DNA of 10,878 nt from an uncultured Mailhella sp. (GTDB lineage Bacteria; Desulfobacterota; Desulfovibrionia; Desulfovibrionales; Desulfovibrionaceae): positions 1 to 10,878 of the forward strand of contig CAJTSU010000120.1 in assembly GCA_910579055.1 (NCBI GenBank), in the 5' to 3' direction. Numbering within the stretch: the first letter of the stretch is position 1; each line of letters starts with the position of its first letter. Both the position numbers and the translations under genes were made by a program. The notes beneath the pieces are model-generated. The model did no database searches, had not been told where the DNA came from, and worked only from the letters and a program-made list of their open reading frames with translations. Below are positions 6,442 to 10,878 of the stretch, in pieces.

Positions 6442-6713
6442 GGAGGTGAGAGGACAGGCTTTGTCATAGAAGCGTGTTGGCAGCGTTGCGCGTGACGTGT
6501 GCCTTGCAAGGCATAACTATTGTCCTTCTCATCCCTGACGAATGCTTCGCTCTGCATGCCCCTGATAATCTGTTCAAGAGATTCTTCCCTCTCTGGAAAG
6601 GTTTCCAAAGGCGTTTCCACCGCATGGCAGACAGAGGAAAACGACAGAACTCCCATAAGCAATGACGTTGCGCCGCACGTTATAGAGGCGTTCCCACAAG
6701 AGAAAGCGGGCAC
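6438..6713 (-). CDS. Doubtful small open frame with a signal-peptide-like segment
   Basis: A 91-codon frame starts with GTG (6713); an internal ATG at 6656 would give 72 codons. It contains a hydrophobic run ending in a possible signal-peptidase site (LLMGVLSFSSVCHA then VETP), followed by a charged stretch. No ribosome-binding site precedes either start, the GTG falls inside a strong hairpin (6701-6743), and the stop overlaps the rssA -35 element. I do not recognise the sequence. It may be a decayed gene fragment or chance. Confidence 0.15.
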   Translation of the reverse strand: MPAFSCGNASITCGATSLLMGVLSFSSVCHAVETPLETFPEREESLEQIIRGMQSEAFVRDEKDNSYALQGTRHAQRCQHASMTKPVLSPP

Positions 6714-6743
6714 GGCATTTTTTGTACGCCGTGTCCGCTTTCT
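6701..6743. other. Long perfect hairpin downstream of the autotransporter
   Basis: Bases 6701-6716 (AGAAAGCGGGCACGGC) pair with 6728-6743 in a 16-bp stem with a single G-T wobble and an 11-nt loop containing ATTTTTT. Neither strand has a T-run after the stem, so it is not a canonical intrinsic terminator, though it could block transcription or protect the autotransporter mRNA 3' end. It may also be an inverted-repeat remnant. Confidence 0.6.
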
Positions 6744-6770
6744 GGTCAGAAGTTATTATGCTTGTCTGCT

Positions 6771-6862
6771 GGAGCATGTTCATTTTGAAAATGCTCCCGG
6801 AGTCGAGCGAAGCGAGACTCCGCCGCGCCGCCGCAGATACTTTTAATAGCAAAATGCTCTAG
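6771..6862 (-). repeat. Palindromic intergenic repeat at the 3' end of the autotransporter (copy B)
   Basis: GGAGCAT/ATGCTCC (6771-6777 and 6791-6797) forms a stem. Next comes the dyad GGAGTC...GACTCC (6799-6821) and, after a GC-rich spacer, CAAAATGCTCTAG (6850-6862). The last 13 bases are identical to 42-54, and the dyad matches 4-25 at about 20 of 22 positions when reverse-complemented. As in copy A the TAG of the repeat is the stop codon of the upstream gene. Copy B has an extra GC-rich segment between its parts. Confidence 0.6.
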
Positions 6863-9504
6863 AACTTCCAACTGATGCCCATGTTGACGCGCTGGTCGGT
6901 TTCATGGCGGGAAGCCTGCACACCGTAGTTCAGGCCGATCGCAAGATTGCCCTTTTCCGCCTGAATGCCCAGCATACCGGCCCAGCTCGTGGAATCCATG
7001 ATGCGGGTGTTCACGTTGCTCCAGGAGTCGGTGCCGGAGAACTTCACCCTGGTGTTGGCTTTCTTGTCGCCTGCAGCGGGAATAACGGACACATCGGCCT
7101 GAGGCTTCACATTCCAGTCTGCCACATCAATGTTCCTGGTCACGGTTACGCCAACGGGGAACTGTACGATGTTCTGAGTATCGGACTTCACGTTGTTAAG
7201 TGTGGAACCGTTCACCTTCAGGTTGTGGCTGTCCGTGTGCAGAGCGGTGTAGCGCACGCCCGCATGGGGCAGAATATCCAGCCGGTTCGTCCTGATCTGG
7301 TATTCGGCGCGCAGATCTGCGGTGAAAGCGCTGGTGTCCACATCGGCCTTGGCCTGTTCCATGCCCATGGAGGCGGGCAGGTTCATCGTTATGTCATGGT
7401 TCCCCATGCTGTAACCGAGCGAAGCCAGAACGTTCAGATTGTCCAGGTTCCAGCCCGCATACAGGTTCACGCCGCCGAAGTTGTATTGGTTATCGGTGGA
7501 AGTGGCAGTACCTCTGGTTTCGGACTTGCCTCCGCCTCCGTTGACGGCGGCCCCCATGCGCACGCCGCCGCCCGCAATTTCACCCGCCCGCGTGTCAACG
7601 CCAAGGGCGATACCACCGTAATTGCCACGTACAGAAGCGCCGGAAACGCCCATGCCGTGCGTGTAGGTGTTGCCGTAGATGGGGGTGGCCCAGATATCCA
7701 GCCCGTCCTTGTGCATGCTGTTGCCGGAATCAAAGTTGCCCAGCGAGAGATGATGCAGAACCGTATGCGATGCGGCATCGGCCAGATGCAGAGAGGTGTT
7801 CTGCACGCCTGCCGTCACGGACGCGCGGGAGACTTCATTGATGGTATCCACAGCGGTGGAGGTGTCTCCGTAGCCAGCGATGCCAGAGGCCGTTCTCAAA
7901 GCCCTGGAGAGGAACTGTGTGCCTTTTTCGCCATCGTCATAGTATTTCTCGCCCATGCCAATCTGATGGGCCAGGTTGGCGTTGTCAATGGTTGCAGTCA
8001 GCCCGCTGTCAAGACCGGGGAGTGCCTGTGCGGCTGCTTTTGCTTCGCCCGCCACAGTGCCGTCATCGCCACGAGCCAGGGACACCAGCGGGTTGTCAGG
8101 GAGCAGATTCACGCCCTGCCAGGCTGTGTCAGCACCAGCCCCGTCTTTCACAAATTCAATCTTGTTCTTGTCAAAGCCATCACCAAGAACCACATAGGTT
8201 TCGCCAGCCTGCGCGCCTGTGATCACGAGTTTGGCGCCAGCCTCGATTTTCGCGTCGCCATCCGCGGCAGGCGCCGCATAAGAAATCGCCCCTGGCACCA
8301 GGCTGGCACGCGCTTTGCTGTCCGTGGTATAATGCACTTGGTCATTGTCACCATTGATGACCAGCATGGTGTTGGCGCCCTGGGTGAATGTGCCGGCCCC
8401 GGTCATGGCATCAAGGAGCGAGGACTGTTCTTCGCTTCCGGTGTTGTACGGAGCCTTCAGTTTTTCGGTATGCCGTTCGCCGTCCATGAAAACGCGGTAA
8501 CCATTCTGGATTTCCAGAGGCGAATTGAGCGCCAGCACGGACTGCACACCTTCTTTCGTGGGCGTTTCATAGCCCGTATATGTCTTCATCAGGCCATAGA
8601 GTCCGTCGAGGGTCGCGCCTTCGCCCAAGCCTACCATGGAGTTGGCCCCAACAACGATATGGCCATCGCCGATCAGGATGCCCGGGCGCGTGTCATCAGG
8701 GGAAATACTCCTGATGACAGCCATGGAATATTGGGAATCCCAAGAGGCATCAGCAATAAAATGGCCCTTGTACATGATAAATTTGTTCAGATCGAGAATG
8801 CTGGCAACTTTAGAACCAGCATCGCCATGCACTCTGGCTTTTCTGCCCCTTATATTGAAGCTGACTTCATCAATGGCTGCCTGCATACCGTTGACAACGG
8901 TAAAACTGCCGCCGCCGACTGCCAGCACGCCGCCGGTCAGGGTACTCTTTTCAGTGCCATTGCCCGCAAGGCCGATGCATGCCCCGGTCTGCACATTGCC
9001 AAGCATATTATGCGAGCCAACAGTGTTGTAGATATCGAATCTTCTGCCGGTTGTGCTGTTGCCAGGGAGGTTGACCGCGCCATTGACCGTCACCGAGCCC
9101 TGGTTGTTAGGCAGGGTGTTGTCGGTATTCGCGAAGGTTTCCACATGATCGGCGGCAAGGTTGCCATACGTGGTGATCTCACCAGCCTTGATTGTGCCGC
9201 CGGCAGTGATGTTGCCCGCTTCGATGTCATAGGCCTGCGAGCCAGCGGGCTTGCTCGCGTCAAAAACGATAATATCACCGGTGGCGCTCACGTCGCCATA
9301 GGTCTTCTTGCCCTCGGCGTCGATGGTGACGTTCTGCAATGTGCTGGTCATATGAATGTTCTCAGCCGCCACTGCCGTACCTGCCCCATCCATAATCAAC
9401 ATACTCGCCACAGCCAGCGAACCGAACACGTTTATAAGGTGACATTTTTTCAGAACAGCCCGATACCGGTTAACCAGATTTCCTATCGCTCCCTTTGTCA
9501 GCAT
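6859..9504 (-). CDS. Autotransporter (type Va secretion) with C-terminal beta-barrel
   Basis: An 881-aa surface or secreted protein. Residues 1-47 form an extended signal peptide: a long basic N-region (NRYRAVLKK, 12-20), a hydrophobic core (24-38) and AVA|AEN. The passenger (about 48-590) is rich in Gly, Thr, Asn and short repeats of the form G.I.AG.I, as in beta-helix passengers. A helical linker (about 545-590) precedes the translocator barrel (about 602-881), with alternating strands (GLDIWATPIYGNTY, GVNLYAGWNL, LRAEYQIRTN) and the final signature WKF ending in Phe. GGAGGAG lies 4 bases before the ATG. No catalytic motif is evident in the passenger, so adhesion or aggregation is only a guess. 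The gene is downstream of a probable invertible promoter and a serine recombinase, implying phase-variable expression. Its TAG stop lies in a repeated element. Confidence 0.9.
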   Translation of the reverse strand: MLTKGAIGNLVNRYRAVLKKCHLINVFGSLAVASMLIMDGAGTAVAAENIHMTSTLQNVTIDAEGKKTYGDVSATGDIIVFDASKPAGSQAYDIEAGNITAGGTIKAGEITTYGNLAADHVETFANTDNTLPNNQGSVTVNGAVNLPGNSTTGRRFDIYNTVGSHNMLGNVQTGACIGLAGNGTEKSTLTGGVLAVGGGSFTVVNGMQAAIDEVSFNIRGRKARVHGDAGSKVASILDLNKFIMYKGHFIADASWDSQYSMAVIRSISPDDTRPGILIGDGHIVVGANSMVGLGEGATLDGLYGLMKTYTGYETPTKEGVQSVLALNSPLEIQNGYRVFMDGERHTEKLKAPYNTGSEEQSSLLDAMTGAGTFTQGANTMLVINGDNDQVHYTTDSKARASLVPGAISYAAPAADGDAKIEAGAKLVITGAQAGETYVVLGDGFDKNKIEFVKDGAGADTAWQGVNLLPDNPLVSLARGDDGTVAGEAKAAAQALPGLDSGLTATIDNANLAHQIGMGEKYYDDGEKGTQFLSRALRTASGIAGYGDTSTAVDTINEVSRASVTAGVQNTSLHLADAASHTVLHHLSLGNFDSGNSMHKDGLDIWATPIYGNTYTHGMGVSGASVRGNYGGIALGVDTRAGEIAGGGVRMGAAVNGGGGKSETRGTATSTDNQYNFGGVNLYAGWNLDNLNVLASLGYSMGNHDITMNLPASMGMEQAKADVDTSAFTADLRAEYQIRTNRLDILPHAGVRYTALHTDSHNLKVNGSTLNNVKSDTQNIVQFPVGVTVTRNIDVADWNVKPQADVSVIPAAGDKKANTRVKFSGTDSWSNVNTRIMDSTSWAGMLGIQAEKGNLAIGLNYGVQASRHETDQRVNMGISWKF

Positions 9505-9599
9505 AATGCTCCTCCAAACCTCTCAATGGTTTTGTTTTCATTCGGTGACTATCGGCTGTACAGGCTGTAGAGCACGAGAGCAGCCCCGATATTGAGGAG

Positions 9600-9620
9600 C
9601 AAAAAAGTGTACTTTTCTGC
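9600..9620 (+). repeat. Inverted repeat left: probable recombinase crossover site
   Basis: This 21-bp sequence matches the reverse complement of 9728-9748 at 20 of 21 positions; only 9606 (A) differs from its partner 9742 (G, C in complement). Internally it is a dyad AAAAGT-GT-ACTTTT (9603-9616) with a non-palindromic central GT at 9609-9610. That is the usual form of a serine-recombinase site, with two half-sites around a 2-bp overlap. It lies about 96 bases before the autotransporter start codon. Confidence 0.75.
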
Positions 9621-9682
9621 ATAGGGAAAAACAGCGTATGTCTTTATGAGAACGGAGCACATTTCTGCTGGAATAATAGACA

Positions 9683-9711
9683 GTTTTATGGTAACGGATA
9701 CCACATGGCAA
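9683..9711 (-). promoter_or_regulatory. Candidate promoter inside the invertible segment, facing the autotransporter
   Basis: On the minus strand TTGCCA (9706-9711; five of six consensus bases) is followed after exactly 17 bases by TAAAAC (9683-9688; four of six). In the orientation present here transcription would run out of the segment through the left repeat into the autotransporter, leaving a leader of about 170 nt. This would be the ON state; inversion would aim it at the 3' end of the recombinase instead. Confidence 0.5.
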
Positions 9712-9727
9712 AGTTGTAACCCGAGGA

Positions 9728-9748
9728 GCAGAAAAGTACACGTTTTTG
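9728..9748 (-). repeat. Inverted repeat right: probable recombinase crossover site
   Basis: This is the partner of 9600-9620. It shows half-site AAAAGT (9732-9737), central AC (9738-9739) and half-site ACGTTT. The central dinucleotide is the complement of the GT in the left site, so the pair is in inverted orientation and recombination would invert about 128 bp. The preceding GAGGAGCA (9723-9730) also occurs directly before the left site (9594-9601), so the two sites additionally share direct similarity on that side. Confidence 0.75.
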
Positions 9749-9814
9749 TTGAATTTAATGGCGGCGCAACTGACCGCGCTGTTGACCATGTTCTTCCGGC
9801 TGCGAGAAAAGAGC

Positions 9815-9833
9815 CAGGGCAGCCCCTGTTTTT
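9815..9833 (+). terminator. Possible terminator between switch and recombinase
   Basis: CAGGG (9815-9819) pairs with CCCTG (9824-9828) over a 4-nt loop and is followed on the plus strand by TTTTT (9829-9833). It would stop plus-strand transcripts leaving the switch in the inverted state before they run antisense into the recombinase. On the minus strand the same hairpin has a weaker T-rich tail (GGCTCTTTTC) and could end the recombinase message. The stem is short. Confidence 0.4.
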
Positions 9834-10435
9834 CAGTGGGGTTTCTGTTCCCTCACAGCTCTGTAACGGAATGAAGATGTTGCCATCCCACATGTCTTTG
9901 CGGCATCCGCCAGCGTTATTTTTCCTTCAGACCAGAGTCGGGAAATTTCTTGGAATTTCGCCGGAAGCGGTCTGGGCGGCCGTCCGAATCGGATGCCTTT
10001 CTTTTTAGCGGCGGCGATGCCTTCCGCCTGACGTTTACGTATGTTTTCCCGTTCGTTCTGAGCAACGAAGGAAAGCACCTGCAACACAAGGTCGGCAATG
10101 AACGTTCCGAGCAAATCCTTGTCTCTTCGTGTATCCAGAAGGGGCATATCCAGCACCAGAATATCCACCTTTTTCTTTTTGGTAAGAAGCCGCCATTGTT
10201 TCTGGATTTCCTCATAGTTGCGGCCCAGCCTGTCGATGCTGGTGATACAGAGCAGAGCGCCGGGCCTCAGCCGCCTGAGCAGCGCCCGATACTGCGGGCG
10301 TTGAAAATTCTTCCCCGACAGCTTGTCCATATAAATTCTGTCCTCCGTTATGGAATACTCCCGCATAGCCATGAGCTGGCGGTCCTCGTTCTGGTCTGTG
10401 CTTGATACACGGATATATCCGTAAGTCTGAGTCAT
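9833..10435 (-). CDS. Serine recombinase (resolvase/invertase family), likely DNA invertase
   Basis: Small serine recombinases cut and rejoin DNA at short dyad sites through a covalent 5'-phosphoserine. The 200-aa size is typical of Hin/Gin/Pin-type invertases and Tn3-type resolvases. Visible motifs are YGYIRVSSTDQN (5-16, nucleophile S11, R9), DKLSGKNFQRPQ (37-48), ITSIDRLGRN (64-73, catalytic R69 and R72), the E-helix region QNERENIRKRQAEGIAAAKKKG (126-147) with FGRPP, and a C-terminal helix-turn-helix (TLADAAKTCGMATSSFRYR, 174-192). GAGGAA is about 7 bases before the ATG at 10435. A matched pair of inverted sites begins 85 bases after its stop, so inversion of the autotransporter promoter is the likely job. 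A resolvase role, or action on additional distant sites, remains possible. Confidence 0.9.
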   Translation of the reverse strand: MTQTYGYIRVSSTDQNEDRQLMAMREYSITEDRIYMDKLSGKNFQRPQYRALLRRLRPGALLCITSIDRLGRNYEEIQKQWRLLTKKKKVDILVLDMPLLDTRRDKDLLGTFIADLVLQVLSFVAQNERENIRKRQAEGIAAAKKKGIRFGRPPRPLPAKFQEISRLWSEGKITLADAAKTCGMATSSFRYRAVREQKPH

Positions 10436-10446
10436 GTTGCTTCCTC

Positions 10447-10578
10447 ATGTCATTGATTGAGTAACCGTATTGACAGAGCCGCAAGGGAGCGGAGGCTTGC
10501 CCGTTCCGCCTTTATCGTGAAGGCGGCGGAAGCCTTTGCATAACAGTCCACTTGCCAAAATACGCCAAAGCTCTTATT
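10447..10578. other. Recombinase upstream region with imperfect hairpin, no gene
   Basis: CCGCCTT (10506-10512) and AAGGCGG (10520-10526) form a 7-bp stem. The flanking AGGCTT/AAGCCT segments near 10492 and 10532 can extend it. It lacks a T-run on both strands. The region must carry the recombinase promoter on the minus strand, but I see no convincing -35/-10 pair. The promoter for the convergent RNA described at 10587 lies at its right edge. Confidence 0.4.
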
Positions 10579-10580
10579 AA
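10552..10580 (+). promoter_or_regulatory. Candidate promoter for the convergent small RNA
   Basis: TTGCCA (10552-10557) is followed after 17 bases by TATTAA (10575-10580). Transcription would begin near 10587 and proceed into the 3' untranslated region of the small hydrophobic gene, antisense to it. Confidence 0.4.
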
Positions 10581-10620
10581 AAAGAGAAGGGGCCAAGAGT
10601 GCTGGTAACACTCCGGCCCC
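10579..10620 (-). terminator. Rho-independent terminator of the small hydrophobic gene
   Basis: GGGGCC (10589-10594) with GGCCCC (10615-10620), and inner GAGTG (10597-10601) with CACTC (10609-10613), form a strong two-part stem around a 7-nt loop. On the minus strand it is followed by TTCTCTTTTT. It ends the transcript about 90 bases after the 29-codon ORF. Confidence 0.7.
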
Positions 10621-10666
10621 CAGGGCAAGTCCCTCAGATATGTGTTAGAGACATATCGCCGTTTTT
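10587..10666 (+). ncRNA. Candidate antisense antitoxin RNA
   Basis: An RNA starting after the 10552-10580 promoter would fold as a long hairpin (10589-10620), a small one AGGG/CCCT (10622-10634) and GATATGT/ACATATC (10637-10643 and 10651-10657), the last followed by TTTTT at 10662-10666 as a possible terminator. It would be about 80 nt and fully complementary to the 3' end of the toxin-like transcript. Convergent 3' overlap with a short hydrophobic ORF is the arrangement of TxpA/RatA-type and Fst-type systems. It is inferred from layout only. Confidence 0.4.
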
Positions 10667-10669
10667 ATC

Positions 10670-10698
10670 GCCGCTCAGTGCCCCATGCACTGGGCGGC
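10670..10698 (-). other. Hairpin in the 3' untranslated region of the small hydrophobic gene
   Basis: GCCGC (10670-10674) with GCGGC (10694-10698) and CAGTGC (10676-10681) with GCACTG (10687-10692) form an 11-bp stem with one mismatch and a 5-nt loop. It starts nine bases after the stop codon. Such structures protect or mask toxin mRNAs in type I systems, but the role here is inferred. Confidence 0.5.
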
Positions 10699-10706
10699 AA
10701 ACTCAT

Positions 10707-10796
10707 TTAATCCAGCCAGCGGCGGACAATGAGAACGACTAGAACTCCTGCCACGACTTGGCAGAGGAGCTCCAGCAAGAACTGCTCCATAGGCAT
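10707..10796 (-). CDS. 29-aa hydrophobic membrane peptide, candidate type I toxin
   Basis: The ORF begins MPMEQFLLELLCQVV and ends with a hydrophobic run (AGVLVVLIV) capped by a basic-aromatic RRWLD tail: a single membrane-spanning helix with a charged C-terminus. An excellent ribosome-binding site (GGGAGGTG directly upstream of the ATG) and a promoter candidate (TTGAAA at 10855-10860, 17 bases, TACAAG at 10832-10837, minus strand) support expression. Short MP.E-type peptides with a transmembrane helix and a WLD-like tail, followed by structured 3' regions, are familiar as toxin-like or small membrane proteins, mostly from Firmicutes genomes. That resemblance is from memory. If a toxin, it would depolarise the inner membrane. 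Alternatives are a regulatory membrane microprotein. Confidence 0.6.
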   Translation of the reverse strand: MPMEQFLLELLCQVVAGVLVVLIVRRWLD

Positions 10797-10831
10797 CACC
10801 TCCCCCGAGGGATTGGATTTGCCCTTGTCGC

Positions 10832-10860
10832 CTTGTAGCCAAAGCCGAACAGCTTTTCAA
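10832..10860 (-). promoter_or_regulatory. Candidate promoter of the small hydrophobic gene
   Basis: On the minus strand TTGAAA (10855-10860; five of six) is separated by 17 bases from TACAAG (10832-10837; four of six). Transcription would begin near 10825, giving a leader of about 30 nt that ends in the strong GGGGGAGGTG ribosome-binding site. Confidence 0.45.
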
Positions 10861-10878
10861 GCCGTATTCCCTCTGGCC

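Larger units (their letters stand above)
6355..6858. other. Structured intergenic region between autotransporter and rssA, no sure gene
   Basis: This 500-bp gap has no gene I can support. From the autotransporter side it holds the palindromic repeat copy B (6771-6862), a 16-bp-stem hairpin (6701-6743), a doubtful small frame (6438-6713) and the rssA promoter (6414-6441). Confidence 0.6.
9505..9832. other. Regulatory region with probable invertible promoter, no coding gene
   Basis: This 328-bp region separates the recombinase from the autotransporter. It contains inverted repeats at 9600-9620 and 9728-9748, a candidate promoter between them, a short hairpin GGCTG/CAGCC (9564-9586) in the presumed leader, and a hairpin with a T-run at 9815-9833. 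Short frames crossing it have no ribosome-binding sites and are disregarded. Confidence 0.7.

Noticed and set aside
6904..9570. 888-codon open frame on the plus strand opposite the autotransporter
   Set aside because: It is an antisense shadow of a well-supported gene: the translation is low-complexity His/Gly/Arg-rich, has no recognisable domain, and arises from the codon bias of the real minus-strand gene. It would also run across the switch's left repeat.
9538..9893. Minus-strand frames of 83 and 114 codons crossing the invertible region
   Set aside because: They overlap both inverted repeats and the end of the recombinase, have no ribosome-binding site, and would be broken by inversion.
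10675..10860. 61-codon minus-strand frame overlapping the 29-aa peptide gene
   Set aside because: It is in a different frame from the excellent GGGAGGTG-ATG start, is not hydrophobic and has no ribosome-binding site; the 29-codon frame explains the signals better.
1..10878. tRNA, rRNA genes or a CRISPR array
   Set aside because: No cloverleaf-like segments, rRNA signatures or regularly spaced direct repeats were seen anywhere in the window.

Overview
The window looks like chromosome from a Gram-negative, moderately GC-rich bacterium. Heptose-bisphosphatase (LPS core), a periplasmic AMIN-amidase and a type V autotransporter ending in Phe all require an outer membrane. The signal-peptide style of the autotransporter and the gene mix suggest a gut-type Desulfovibrionaceae (Desulfovibrio/Bilophila/Mailhella relatives). 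That taxonomic guess is inference from memory, not a search.

Layout. 1-2055: family I inorganic pyrophosphatase (minus), diverging from a translationally coupled dedA-gmhB pair (plus). 2062-3939: a large AmiC-type amidase (minus), convergent with gmhB, then an AT-rich upstream region. 4266-4583: a 318-bp IS200/IS605 (IS608-type) relic. It keeps both transposon ends, all four TnpA recognition tetranucleotides, the 3' tail of tnpB and an apparent omega-RNA scaffold, but no tnpA or tnpB body. It sits between tauE and tauE's terminator. 4603-6354: a minus-strand rssA-like patatin lipase followed by a TauE/SafE transporter, with a promoter upstream and a terminator downstream. 6355-6858: about 500 bp without a convincing gene, holding strong hairpins and a repeat. 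6859-9504: an 881-aa autotransporter (minus). 9505-9832: a probable invertible promoter flanked by 21-bp inverted repeats. 9833-10435: a 200-aa serine recombinase (minus). 10579-10796: a 29-aa hydrophobic peptide gene (minus) with a convergent RNA candidate, resembling a type I toxin-antitoxin locus.

How the parts fit. The most interesting unit is 6859-10435: recombinase, short inverted repeats around a promoter-bearing segment, then a surface autotransporter. This is the standard architecture of a phase-variation switch with a local DNA invertase. Each repeat is a near-dyad with a non-palindromic central dinucleotide (GT in one, AC in the other), as expected for a serine-recombinase crossover site in inverted orientation. 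The adjoining small hydrophobic gene may be an addiction module next to the switch. The IS608-like relic is a second notable object because it may encode an orphan guide RNA. The remaining genes are ordinary housekeeping and envelope functions. Two genes (ppa and the autotransporter) end in the same repeat, whose TAG supplies their stop codons.
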